From positions 1-11,263 of the forward strand of contig UQIC01000049.1 of NCBI GenBank assembly GCA_900540985.1: a stretch of 11,263 nucleotides of DNA, given 5' to 3'. The stretch is from an uncultured Collinsella sp. GTDB lineage: Bacteria; Actinomycetota; Coriobacteriia; Coriobacteriales; Coriobacteriaceae. The notes below the pieces were generated by a model. That model had not been told where the DNA came from and made no database searches. It worked only from the letters and a program-made list of their open reading frames with translations. Below are positions 1 to 7,295 of the stretch, in pieces. Position numbers and translations under genes: made by a program. How positions within the stretch are numbered: the first letter of the stretch is position 1; every line of letters starts with the position of its first letter.

Positions 1-554
1 GCCCGCTGTCCGTCTACGGCCAGACCAAGGCCGCCGGCGACATCGCCGTGGCCGGGTGCCCGCGCCACTACATCATGCGCTCCAGCTGGGTCATCGGCGA
101 GGGCCACAACTTCGTGAAGACGATGAAGGGGCTGTCCGATCGCGTCGCCGACCCGGACGACAAGCTGGACAAGGTCACCGTCGTGGACGACCAGCTGGGA
201 CGCCTGACCTTCACGCGAGACATGGCCGAGGCCATCTTCCACGTGCTGGGGACGCACGCCCCCTACGGAACCTACGACTGCACCGGCTCCGGCGCCGTCA
301 AGTCCTGGGCCGATATCGCCCGCGCCGTCTTCGATGCCGCCAACGGCAATGGCGACAGGGTCGTGCCGGTGTCGACCGCCGACTACTACGCGACCGCCGC
401 CGGCCCCGTCGCCCCGCGCCCGGTCCACTCCGCGCTCGACCTCGCGAAGCTCGAGGCGACGGGCTTTTCCATGCCCGACTGGGAGGAGCGCCTCGTCGCT
501 TACATGCGGCGTTCTTCTTTGTTAGCGGCTTACAGCTCTCCTAACTATTATTAA
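1..554 (+). CDS. rmlD: dTDP-4-dehydrorhamnose reductase (RmlD), C-terminal part; 5' end outside the window
   Basis: Final enzyme of dTDP-L-rhamnose synthesis: NAD(P)H-dependent reduction of dTDP-4-dehydro-L-rhamnose in the cytoplasm. The reading frame is open from the first complete codon at position 3, so the N-terminal NAD(P)-binding half lies upstream. The first visible residues hold the short-chain dehydrogenase motif YxxxK (YGQTK, bases 15-29), followed by RSSWVIGEGHNFVKTM, a segment typical of RmlD. The C-terminal part (APRPVHSALDLAKLEATGF) is also typical. In Bifidobacterium and Coriobacteriia this domain is often the C-terminal half of an RmlC-RmlD fusion; whether that holds here cannot be seen. 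The GTG at 48 is an internal codon, not the start. The last 14 or so residues (RSSLLAAYSSPNYY) come from AT-richer DNA and look like an added tail; see the junction finding. It is 12 nt from the next start and supplies sugar donor for the adjacent glycosyltransferases. Confidence 0.88.
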   Translation, partial: PLSVYGQTKAAGDIAVAGCPRHYIMRSSWVIGEGHNFVKTMKGLSDRVADPDDKLDKVTVVDDQLGRLTFTRDMAEAIFHVLGTHAPYGTYDCTGSGAVKSWADIARAVFDAANGNGDRVVPVSTADYYATAAGPVAPRPVHSALDLAKLEATGFSMPDWEERLVAYMRRSSLLAAYSSPNYY

Positions 555-560
555 GGTGGT
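547..560 (+). promoter_or_regulatory. Ribosome binding site and conserved leader of the first glycosyltransferase
   Basis: ATTATTA (547-553) is followed directly by AGGTGGT (554-560), giving a Shine-Dalgarno match AAGGTGG 7 nt before the GTG at 567. The rmlD stop codon (552-554) lies inside it. The same two blocks recur before the decayed copy at 1505-1521. This site, together with the in-frame TGA at 564-566, fixes the GTG at 567 as the start. Confidence 0.7.
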
Positions 561-566
561 GATTGA

Positions 567-1469
567 GTGTCGAAACCAACTGTCGGCGTAGTTATATTGA
601 ACTACAACTCGCATGATTTGACTCTTGCGCTTGCAAAGCGTACTGCTAGCTTGCCGAGCGTCGATTTTGTTTGCGTTGTCGACAATGCGTCGGGCGACCA
701 TTTCGATGGAGAGTTTTCGGAATCGAATATCCATTACATAAAGAGCCGAGAGAACGGTGGCTACTCCGCCGGGAACAACATTGGCCTCCGTTGGCTCGTT
801 GAAGAGCGCTGCTGCGAATATGTCTTTATCGCAAATCCGGATGTGGAGTTCGGAGACGATGCGATTTCGGCCGTCTCCGAGGTTCTCCACAGCGACCCAT
901 GCGTAGCCGTCGCTGCCACGCGGCGCTTCGGCCATGACGGGGCACGAGTCATGCAGTGGTACGACCTGCCGAGCCTTCAGGACGCGATTGGCTTTTGCTT
1001 CGCCGTATCGCGGAGACGCGCCGAACGACGCAGACTGGCTGCCCAGAACGATAAGGTCGCTGGTGGGGGGTTCGTCTATGTTGACGCCGTCCCCGGCGCT
1101 TTCCTCGGGATGCGCTCAAGCTTCCTCGTCGACAATGGGTACCTCGATGAGAGTACATTTCTCTATGGCGAGGAACGCATCCTCGGCAAGCAGGTCGAAC
1201 TAGCGGGCCTCAGGGAGGCCCTTGTCTGCGATGCGACATACGTGCACGATCACGCTCGTGGGCGTTTCTCGAGTGTCGACACCTTCGAGAGAGACCATCG
1301 CTCAATCGTCCTTTATTTCGAGAGGTTCCGGCTTGCTGGGCCGGTTGGGCTTGCGCTCCTCCGCCTCTGCACGGCCCTCGGCAGCGCGGAGTACAGGATT
1401 GCCTGCAGCATACATGGTTTTCTCAATCGGGATCCCGCCGCAAAGGAACCGTGTGGTGGGGCTGCATGA
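567..1469 (+). CDS. Family 2 glycosyltransferase, probable rhamnosyltransferase
   Basis: A 300-residue GT-A fold glycosyltransferase, expected to transfer a sugar (probably rhamnose from dTDP-rhamnose) to a lipid-linked glycan on the inner face of the membrane. Visible features are the N-terminal nucleotide-binding strand VGVVILNYNS (residues 6-15), VVDNAS (37-42), the ENGGYSAGNNIGL segment typical of WbbL/RfbF-like rhamnosyltransferases, and a DXD-type metal site written NPD (residues 90-92). No membrane segment is evident. The start is GTG at 567: an in-frame TGA immediately precedes it and an AAGGTGG ribosome site lies 7 nt upstream. The gene after rmlD fits a rhamnose donor, but the donor is inferred from family and context. 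Base composition is lower in GC than rmlD. A decayed paralogue follows; over their first 60 residues the two align without gaps at 38 identities. Confidence 0.85.
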   Translation: MSKPTVGVVILNYNSHDLTLALAKRTASLPSVDFVCVVDNASGDHFDGEFSESNIHYIKSRENGGYSAGNNIGLRWLVEERCCEYVFIANPDVEFGDDAISAVSEVLHSDPCVAVAATRRFGHDGARVMQWYDLPSLQDAIGFCFAVSRRRAERRRLAAQNDKVAGGGFVYVDAVPGAFLGMRSSFLVDNGYLDESTFLYGEERILGKQVELAGLREALVCDATYVHDHARGRFSSVDTFERDHRSIVLYFERFRLAGPVGLALLRLCTALGSAEYRIACSIHGFLNRDPAAKEPCGGAA

Positions 1470-1504
1470 TTGCCGTGTGCCGAAACATGACGAGCAGTTC
1501 TCGG

Positions 1505-1521
1505 ATTATTACCGAGGTGGT
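1505..1521 (+). promoter_or_regulatory. Ribosome binding site and leader of the decayed GT2 copy
   Basis: ATTATTA (1505-1511), then three bases, then AGGTGGT (1515-1521); GAGGTGG lies 6 nt before the ATG at 1527. It matches the leader of the intact copy and may still drive translation of a 60-residue fragment. Confidence 0.6.
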
Positions 1522-1526
1522 CGCAT

Positions 1527-2157
1527 ATGACGTGCTCCGCCAACGGAATCGTGATCCTGAACTACAAATCGCACGACTTGACGCTTGCTCTCGCGGAGCG
1601 TGCGGCGACGTTCCCGAACGTGGATTACGTCTGCGTGGTGGACGATGCTGCTTCGGACGACTTCGCTGGGGATTTCTCCAACCCGAAGATTCACTACATC
1701 AAGAGTTAGGTGAACGGCGGGTATTTGGCGGGCATCAACATAGGTTTGCTGGCTCATCGAGGAGAAGGGCTGCGACTACGTTTACATCGCCAACCCGGAT
1801 GCGATTTTTGGGACGATCCCATTGCGGGCATAGTCGGCCTTTTCGACTCAGACCCTACTGGGGGTATAGCCTCCGCGAGGAGGAGTGGTCATGCCGGGGT
1901 TAGCATTCACTGGGCTTCGACTTCCCGACCTTCGGCAGCGCACTGAGGTCCTGCTTCTCCCTCACGAGGAAGAGGTCAGAAGCCGAGCGGCGGGACCGTC
2001 AAAACGCTCGGGGCGAGGACGGGGCAGCCGAGCTCTGGGGCGTGTGGTGCGCCTTGATGGGCGACCCGCAATCCCGAGACCTTACGAGGATCACCCCTGC
2101 GTCGAGACCTTCGACGCCAAAACGAATGAGATAATCCGCGCGATTGAGGTGGAATAA
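1527..2157 (+). pseudogene. Decayed family 2 glycosyltransferase (paralogue of the gene at 567-1469)
   Basis: The first 60 codons from ATG 1527 match the upstream GT2 without gaps (ILNYKSHDLTLALAER, YVCVVDDAA, IHYIKS), then TAG (1707-1709) interrupts. Homology continues past it in changing frames: NGGYLAGINIGL in the same frame; WLIEEKGCDYVYIANPDAIF from 1750 in the next frame (about 2 nt missing); DDPIAGIVGLFDSDP from 1812 back in the first frame (1 nt missing at a TTTTTGGG run); FDFPTFGSALRSCFSLTRKR from about 1916 in the third frame; EDHPCVETFD from 2086 in another. The middle of the enzyme is missing (about 134 bp net), as is everything after the counterpart of residue 250 or so. With one stop, at least four frame changes and truncation, no functional enzyme can be made. 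Bases 1470-1526 between the genes hold only its leader. The 3' end supplies the ribosome site of the next gene. Confidence 0.9.
2146..2152 (+). promoter_or_regulatory. Ribosome binding site that sets the TTG start at 2159
   Basis: GAGGTGG at 2146-2152 lies 6 nt before TTG 2159, the same sequence and nearly the same spacing as the sites before 567 and 1527. It lies in the last codons of the pseudogene. An upstream in-frame TTG (2144) has no ribosome site and is rejected. Confidence 0.7.
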
Positions 2158-2158
2158 T

Positions 2159-3184
2159 TTGCCAGCTACCGTAAGCATAGTAGTTCCCGTCTACAACGTC
2201 GGCAGCTACGTCGACTACTGCGTCCGCAGCGTCCTCAGCCAGACCTTCCCTGACTGGGAGATGGTCCTCGTCAACGATGGATCGAGCGACGACTCCGGAG
2301 AGCGATGCCGAAGATGGGCCGAGGCGGATGCGCGCATCTCTCTTGTCAATCAGGAGAACGCGGGCGTCTCCGTCGCCCGGAACAACGGGCTCGCCAGCTC
2401 GACTGGTCCTTATGTCATGTTCGTTGACCCCGACGACTGGCTTGAGCCCGATTCGCTCGAGACCCTTCTCTCGGGGATGGGGGACGGCGTCGAGATTTGC
2501 GTTGGTGACTGCCTCTTGGAAAAACACGGGCAGACCAAACTGATTCCCATGATCAACTGCGATCAGCGCGACTTCGACAGCAACGATAGACAACGCCTCA
2601 TGGCGCTCGCCCTCAACGGCAGGGGCTTCGAGTCCGCTAACGACGTTATCCTCGGGTCGCCTTGGGGCAAGCTGTACCTTCGGTCCTTCCTCGACGAAAA
2701 CGGGCTGCGTTTCAAGCCCGGGCTCAAGAAGGAGCAGGACGTTCTCTTCAACCTCAACGCCATCTCCCGCGTAAATCACCTGCGGAGGGTCCCGAGGGCC
2801 GTCTACCACTATCGGGTCAACGAGGGCTCTGTCTGCAACAGGTACCTCCCCGACTTCGACTCTATAACCGACGACATCCTCTCGTCAATAAGGGACCTCA
2901 TCGACGAGAACGGATACTCGTGGTTCGAGGGTGAATTCGACTTCAAGGTAGTCAAGATGTACGCGAAGTGCCTGAAGAGGCAGTACCTCCATCCCGAAAG
3001 CCCTCTCACAAGCCAGCAACGCGTGGAGGCCGCTCGTCGCCTCGCTGGCGACCCCTTCTATGCCCCCACGTTCGAACGGATGGAGCTGAAGGGCATGCCC
3101 CTATCTGTTGTCGGGCTCGTGACGCTCGTGCGCATTCGGGCCTTCGGGGCCATCACCCTCATTCTCGGCAGAATGGATATCTGA
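2159..3184 (+). CDS. Family 2 glycosyltransferase (EpsJ/WcaA-like)
   Basis: A 341-residue GT-A glycosyltransferase of the GT2 family, predicted to add a sugar to the growing lipid-linked repeat unit in the cytoplasm. From the TTG start at 2159, residues 5-13 read VSIVVPVYN, the classic GT2 opening. VNDGSSDDS and QENAGVSVARNNGL follow, and the metal-binding DPDDW is at residues 90-94. The C-terminal part has KKEQDVLFNLNA and YHYRVNEGSV (from residue 216), usual in Gram-positive capsule GT2 enzymes. It is only distantly related to the first GT2 and is not a third copy of the duplication. TTG 2159 is chosen over TTG 2144 because GAGGTGG sits 6 nt upstream of it and because the product then begins just before the conserved strand. 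It ends 1 nt before the next ATG, implying coupling. Donor and acceptor cannot be told from sequence. Confidence 0.85.
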   Translation: MPATVSIVVPVYNVGSYVDYCVRSVLSQTFPDWEMVLVNDGSSDDSGERCRRWAEADARISLVNQENAGVSVARNNGLASSTGPYVMFVDPDDWLEPDSLETLLSGMGDGVEICVGDCLLEKHGQTKLIPMINCDQRDFDSNDRQRLMALALNGRGFESANDVILGSPWGKLYLRSFLDENGLRFKPGLKKEQDVLFNLNAISRVNHLRRVPRAVYHYRVNEGSVCNRYLPDFDSITDDILSSIRDLIDENGYSWFEGEFDFKVVKMYAKCLKRQYLHPESPLTSQQRVEAARRLAGDPFYAPTFERMELKGMPLSVVGLVTLVRIRAFGAITLILGRMDI

Positions 3185-3185
3185 T

Positions 3186-4412
3186 ATGGCTGACAGGATA
3201 AACGTCCTATGGGTCTCGAAGACGGCCCCGTATGACAACGTCCCACATGCGGGCGGCAAGGTGCACAACTATTACCTCAAGGCGCTGCACGCCGACCCCC
3301 GCTTCGACGTAAGGCTGGTCACGTTCGCCGACTCCTTGTTCTATCGGGAGGCGAATGACGATCTCTCCGGCTACGGGATCGAGCACGAGATAATCGAGCA
3401 TAAGACCGAGGGCCTCGCTCATGCCCTCTGGGCCGGACTGAACATGGAGACCAGACTGAACCCTTGGAACCGCTACGGAGGTTTGACGTATAACTTCGAG
3501 GCGTTTAAAGCGCTCTCCGCGATCAGGGCCATCGCTGGCTCTGGCTATGCGCCCGACATCGTCATTCTGCAGTGGACCCAGATGGGTCTGCTCGTCGACA
3601 AGGTGAGAGCGATCTTCCCGGGGGCTAGGTTCGTCCTCATTGAAGAGGATGTCGCCTACCAGGGCGCCGAACGCGCCGCCGATATATCTGGGAGTTCGTT
3701 TTTGCGAGGAAGAGCCGCGACTCTAAAGAAGGCCGAGCTCGCCGCACTTGGTGACGCGGATCTCGTCATCCTCAACAACCGCAAGGACCTTGCACTCGTG
3801 CGCGGCGAAGGTGTCAAGACCGATTTCTGGGTTTGGTGCCCCTATTACCAGTCGCTTCTGGGAAGCGAGCGAGCATATGACGGTCGGAGGGAGATTGTGT
3901 TCTACGGTGCCATGCGCAGGCGCGAGAACTGGTCTGCCGCGCTCTGGTTCCTCGACGAGGTCTTCCCCAGCCTCGAGGGCGATGGCTACCGTTTCACCGT
4001 CGTTGGTGCCAACCCTCCTGAGCAGCTAACCTCTCGTGTGCGCGAGGGCGTGACCTTCACCGGTTTTGTTGACTCTGTCGAGCCCTATTTTGCCCGTGCG
4101 CTTTGCCTTGTTGCTCCGCTGAGCATGGGCGCCGGCATCAAGGTCAAGGTTCTCGAGGCGATGTCCGCAGGGCTTCCCGTCCTCACGAACGACATCGGGA
4201 TCGAGGGCATTCCCGCCGAGAACGGCGTCAGCTACCTTCATTGCGAGGCGCCTTCGGACTATTCAAGCTCAATCACGGCGCTTGCCAATAACCCCGGCCT
4301 TCGCGACCGTGTCAGCTGCGCCGCGAGGGGCTTGATGCGCGGATCATTCTCCTTCGAAGCGGACGCCAAGGCCTTTCCTAACCGGGTCTTTGCTTTGGCG
4401 GTGGGCATATGA
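3186..4412 (+). CDS. Family 4 (GT-B) glycosyltransferase
   Basis: A 408-residue two-domain GT-B glycosyltransferase, expected to act at the inner membrane face on the same glycan. The N-terminal domain begins INVLWVSKTAPYDNVPHAGGKVHNY with the glycine-containing loop common in GT4 enzymes. The C-terminal nucleotide-sugar domain has RRRENWSAALWFLDEVFP, FTGFVDSVEPYFARA and the signature GAGIKVKVLEAMSAGLPVL (about residues 315-333, with E324 in the E-x7-E position region), followed by NDIGIEGI. No membrane segment is seen. The ATG follows the upstream TGA by a single base and has no strong Shine-Dalgarno, so it probably relies on translational coupling. Its stop overlaps the next start (ATGA, 4 nt). 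Sugar specificity cannot be assigned; mannose or glucuronate transfer would fit the donors encoded downstream, but that is inference. Confidence 0.85.
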   Translation: MADRINVLWVSKTAPYDNVPHAGGKVHNYYLKALHADPRFDVRLVTFADSLFYREANDDLSGYGIEHEIIEHKTEGLAHALWAGLNMETRLNPWNRYGGLTYNFEAFKALSAIRAIAGSGYAPDIVILQWTQMGLLVDKVRAIFPGARFVLIEEDVAYQGAERAADISGSSFLRGRAATLKKAELAALGDADLVILNNRKDLALVRGEGVKTDFWVWCPYYQSLLGSERAYDGRREIVFYGAMRRRENWSAALWFLDEVFPSLEGDGYRFTVVGANPPEQLTSRVREGVTFTGFVDSVEPYFARALCLVAPLSMGAGIKVKVLEAMSAGLPVLTNDIGIEGIPAENGVSYLHCEAPSDYSSSITALANNPGLRDRVSCAARGLMRGSFSFEADAKAFPNRVFALAVGI

Positions 4413-5725
4413 TGTCTCGTTCCTTCTCCACAAGCAGTCTCATTAACACCAAGATCACCTTCGGAACGGTCCTGCTTGTTGTTTTTGGCTTCTCCTTCAT
4501 GATGCCCGACATGTTCGCGACCTCATTGACTTATCAGACCGGAAATCTCGCGCTTGTGGCTACGGTTATCTATCTCGTAGCTCAGCGATACAAGCCCTCT
4601 CGTGTTGCCATTTGCTCCATAGCCTTCTACCTCTTTCTCGTGACGGCTAGCGCGCTTCACTCTTCGCCGGGCTTTGGCTTGAGCTTTGTCGTTTCGAGGG
4701 GCAGGACTGTTGTGTTTGTCTGTCTTGTCGACCTCATGCTGCGACGAGAAAAGAGGTCTACCCTCGGCCTTCTCCTTTTCATGCTCTCCCTAGCGGTCTT
4801 TGCAGACTTCATCTCGCTCGTCTTGTTTCCCGACGGACTTTCTTATGGCGTGAACACTACCGATGGGGTCGGCTACGAACACTATTATTCTGAATGGGTT
4901 CTTGGCAACAAAAACAACCGCATGTACTGGTACATGGCCCTCGTTACCGTGGCTTACTGGCGCCATAGGCTCTCTCCGAGCTTCTTTTCGCGTCTTGGGC
5001 TCGTCGCCCTGTGTGTCGTTTCCCTGATGGGTGCGGCAATTTCGGAGTCAAGCACCTCGATTGTCGCTCTTTCTATCATGTCATGTGGCGTCCTCATGGG
5101 AATCTGGCCGGAGCTCCTTCCTTTGCCCAGAGTCAACGGCTACGTCCTCGCCGGGGTCTACCTGGCTTTTGCCGTCGCGATGATTGTGGGGAACGTCGGG
5201 TTTCTCGGTGACTTTGTGCAACAAGCATTCGGGAAAGATTTAACGTTCACGGGCCGCGCAGACGTTTGGACAAAAGCATTGGCGCTGATTGCCCAGCGGC
5301 CCTTGTCTGGCTGGGGCTACTATGACCCTGATTCGGCGTCGATTCTGTATGGCCGATGGGATTTTGCTAACGCGCACAACCAGATTCTGGAATCCCTTGT
5401 CGAGGGTGGCCTGCTTTTCCTGCTGATCTCGTCTGCCCCCATTGTCTGCATATTGCATTCCTCTAGAAAATGCCGATCTTCGAGAGCCGGTGACTTCACC
5501 ACTCTCGCGATACTGGCGCTTCTCGTAGATATGCTTCTGGAGCAAATACTTGGCATGAAAATCGTTTGGGTCCTACTCCTGCTCTTTGACAGCATGCTCA
5601 TCGATGATGAGTTGAGAGCCGAGGGGGCAATTGAAGCCGTCCCTGATCTTCCCTTGCGTCGCCCAGCATCTCCTTTGCGGAATGGACACATGGCGTTAGG
5701 AGGTAGCCATGCAGACTGGAAATAG
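4409..5725 (+). CDS. wzy: O-antigen ligase / Wzy-type polysaccharide polymerase
   Basis: A 438-residue integral membrane protein that would join lipid-linked repeat units on the outer face of the membrane. About 12 hydrophobic segments are visible, for example TVLLVVFGFSFMM, LVATVIYLVA, LLLFMLSLAVFADFISLVLF, LGLVALCVVSLMGAAI and VWVLLLLFDSML. The O-antigen ligase (Wzy_C / PF04932-like) region lies in the large external loop before the last three segments: GRADVW from G282, then PLSGWGYYDP, then NAHNQILESLVEGG with H323. A charged cytoplasmic tail of about 40 residues ends the protein. ATG 4409 overlaps the upstream stop by 4 nt; a second ATG at 4412 is possible. A WaaL-like ligase role cannot be excluded, but placement beside a flippase and glycosyltransferases favours the polymerase. 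As is normal for this family, only the overall plan and few residues are conserved. Confidence 0.82.
   Translation: MMSRSFSTSSLINTKITFGTVLLVVFGFSFMMPDMFATSLTYQTGNLALVATVIYLVAQRYKPSRVAICSIAFYLFLVTASALHSSPGFGLSFVVSRGRTVVFVCLVDLMLRREKRSTLGLLLFMLSLAVFADFISLVLFPDGLSYGVNTTDGVGYEHYYSEWVLGNKNNRMYWYMALVTVAYWRHRLSPSFFSRLGLVALCVVSLMGAAISESSTSIVALSIMSCGVLMGIWPELLPLPRVNGYVLAGVYLAFAVAMIVGNVGFLGDFVQQAFGKDLTFTGRADVWTKALALIAQRPLSGWGYYDPDSASILYGRWDFANAHNQILESLVEGGLLFLLISSAPIVCILHSSRKCRSSRAGDFTTLAILALLVDMLLEQILGMKIVWVLLLLFDSMLIDDELRAEGAIEAVPDLPLRRPASPLRNGHMALGGSHADWK
5698..5704 (+). promoter_or_regulatory. Strong ribosome binding site of the flippase gene, inside the upstream ORF
   Basis: AGGAGGT at 5698-5704 is a near-perfect Shine-Dalgarno, 4 nt before ATG 5709, and lies within the 3' end of the polymerase gene. 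It decides the start and shows that the 17-nt overlap is real. Confidence 0.75.
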
Positions 5726-7259
5726 CCCCTCGCGCGCACATCGGCTGGTTGTCACCATGTTGACGACAGGTGTTGCTACGCTTTTGGCCTTCGCAATCAA
5801 TTTCCTACTGACACCCTATATTACCGAGAGGCTCGGCGTCGAGGCATACGGGTTCATAACGCTCGCGAACACGTTTGTGAGCTATGCGATGATTGCCATG
5901 ACTGCGCTCAACTCATTCTCCACCCGTTTCATTGCCGTCGAGTACCAGAGGGGTGACAAGAAGGCCGCAAGCACTTATTTTACTTCGCTATTCTTTGCTA
6001 ATGCGGCAGTTAGCCTTGTTATCTTCCTCTGTATGCTGCCGGTCATAGCGAACATTGATGGCGTACTTGATGTCCCTGCCAGACTTGTCTCCGACGTTCA
6101 GTACTTATTCGTGCTCGTGTTCGTCAACTTCCTTGTAACAAACGGTTCAAACTCCTTCTCCTCAGCGGCCTACACGAAGAATAGATTGGATATTTACGGC
6201 TTGTTCCAGGTCGCCTCGTACGTTGTCGAGGCCGCCATCCTCGTCGCTCTTTATGCTGTTTTCGATGCTCACGCCTACTTCTATGGGCTTGGACTGCTGG
6301 CTGCCGGTCTCGTTCTCTTCGCCGGCAATATGTGCATATATAGGCGGCTGACTCCTGACATAAAACTTCGTCCAAGCCTATTTTCGTTAGGCGCAATGAA
6401 GACCCTGTTCGTGAACGGGATCTGGAACTCGATTAACAATTTAGGAAATTTGCTTATCAGTGGGATTGACCTTCTGCTTGCGAATGTGCTTCTAAGCGCG
6501 GTCGCGATGGGCCAACTCTCGCTATCGAGGACTTTCAGCAGTGTCTTCAGCAGGCTCTACCAGCTTGTCTCCCAGGCTTTCCAGCCATTGTTCTTGGAGA
6601 GCTACTCCTCAGACAACAGAGAAGCTCTCCTGTCTCGGCTTAAGCTATCAAGCAAGATGTCGGGCTATTTTGCCAGCTTGGTCTTCGCTGGGTTTTTTGC
6701 TCTCGGTATTCCCTTTTTCGAGCTTTGGATCCCGGGTCAAGACATCTCACTTGTTTACAGCCTCACGATGATCGGTATTGTGGGTTCCTTCTTCGAGGGT
6801 TTAGTCAACCCCCTCTACTACATCTATACACTGACGCTGAAAAACAAGGTTCCTACCGCCATTACCGTTATCGGCGGGGTGGTAAGTGTCATCGGAACAG
6901 TTGTACTCCTCGAGTTTACGGATTTGGGTGTCTACGGCTGCGCGATAACCACGACGGCAGTCACCAGCTTGATCGCTATCGTTACGAATCCACTTTACAT
7001 GACTCATGTTCTCGGGATTTCGCACATGACTTTTTATCCCACTTTCGCTAGGAGTTTTCTCGCTTGTGTCCTCATGAGTTTCGCATTCTCTGCCGTTTCC
7101 TGTCTTGCAGCACCAGTGAATTGGGCGTCTTTTATTCTGTGCGTCCTTTTGTGTGGAGTTCTAAGTGCTCCTATTTACATTCTGGCTGCCCTCAATCGCA
7201 ACGAAAGGTATTCGGTCGCTTTGATGTTGAGGAAAAAATATTCGGAACGAAATTCTTGA
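5709..7259 (+). CDS. wzx: Wzx-type polysaccharide flippase (MOP superfamily)
   Basis: A 516-residue polytopic protein of the oligosaccharidyl-lipid/polysaccharide flippase group, predicted to move the lipid-linked repeat unit across the cytoplasmic membrane. The N-terminus shows the usual pattern: TTGVATLLAFAINFLLTPYI, then ERLGVEAYGFITLANTF, then a long series of hydrophobic segments (roughly 12-14) spread over the full length, ending with FILCVLLCGVLSAPIYILAAL and a short basic tail. Length is in the normal range for the family. It starts at ATG 5709 with AGGAGGT 4 nt upstream and overlaps the polymerase gene by 17 nt, so the two are co-translated. GC content is among the lowest in the window (for example 29 of 60 bases at 6121-6180). 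A 36-nt gap follows before the mutase gene. Confidence 0.88.
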   Translation: MQTGNSPSRAHRLVVTMLTTGVATLLAFAINFLLTPYITERLGVEAYGFITLANTFVSYAMIAMTALNSFSTRFIAVEYQRGDKKAASTYFTSLFFANAAVSLVIFLCMLPVIANIDGVLDVPARLVSDVQYLFVLVFVNFLVTNGSNSFSSAAYTKNRLDIYGLFQVASYVVEAAILVALYAVFDAHAYFYGLGLLAAGLVLFAGNMCIYRRLTPDIKLRPSLFSLGAMKTLFVNGIWNSINNLGNLLISGIDLLLANVLLSAVAMGQLSLSRTFSSVFSRLYQLVSQAFQPLFLESYSSDNREALLSRLKLSSKMSGYFASLVFAGFFALGIPFFELWIPGQDISLVYSLTMIGIVGSFFEGLVNPLYYIYTLTLKNKVPTAITVIGGVVSVIGTVVLLEFTDLGVYGCAITTTAVTSLIAIVTNPLYMTHVLGISHMTFYPTFARSFLACVLMSFAFSAVSCLAAPVNWASFILCVLLCGVLSAPIYILAALNRNERYSVALMLRKKYSERNS

Positions 7260-7295
7260 ACGCTTTAATTCAAATAATGAGAGGGAAATTGAAAG

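Larger units (their letters stand above)
547..2157 (+). repeat. Diverged tandem duplication of a GT2 gene (unit spacing 960 bp at the 5' end)
   Basis: Two copies of one glycosyltransferase gene stand head to tail: the intact gene from 567 and a broken copy from 1527. Similarity begins in the leader (ATTATTA ... AGGTGGT at 547-560 and 1505-1521), runs through the N-terminal 60 codons without a gap (38 of 60 residues identical), and reappears near the 3' end (GTCGACACCTTCGA at 1275-1288 versus GTCGAGACCTTCGA at 2101-2114). The offset between copies is 960 bp at the start and 826 bp at that late block, so the second copy has lost about 134 bp net in between. Divergence shows the event is old, or that a related gene was acquired separately. 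Confidence 0.75.

Noticed and set aside
48..50. GTG at 48 as the true start of the first gene
   Set aside because: The frame is open from position 3 and encodes the conserved catalytic YxxxK motif before this codon, so the gene begins upstream of the window.
1205..1221. Hairpin GGGCCTC-agg-GAGGCCC, possible terminator
   Set aside because: It lies inside the coding sequence of the first glycosyltransferase and no T-run follows; codon-driven GC symmetry is the simpler reading.
1707..1709. TAG as a recoded or phase-variable stop
   Set aside because: Several further frame changes and a deletion follow, so reading through the stop would not restore a protein. The frame changes are not at long simple repeats.
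1710..2157. Small separate genes at 1710-1946 and 1885-2157
   Set aside because: Both are in-frame pieces of the decayed glycosyltransferase: each matches successive parts of the intact paralogue, with no ribosome site of its own.
2144..2158. Start of the second GT2 at TTG 2144
   Set aside because: No ribosome site lies upstream of it, whereas TTG 2159 has GAGGTGG at ideal spacing and begins just before the conserved strand.
1976..2809. Open frame on the - strand (277 codons) across the pseudogene and second GT2
   Set aside because: Overlaps a well-supported GT2 on the + strand and shows no family resemblance; judged a shadow.
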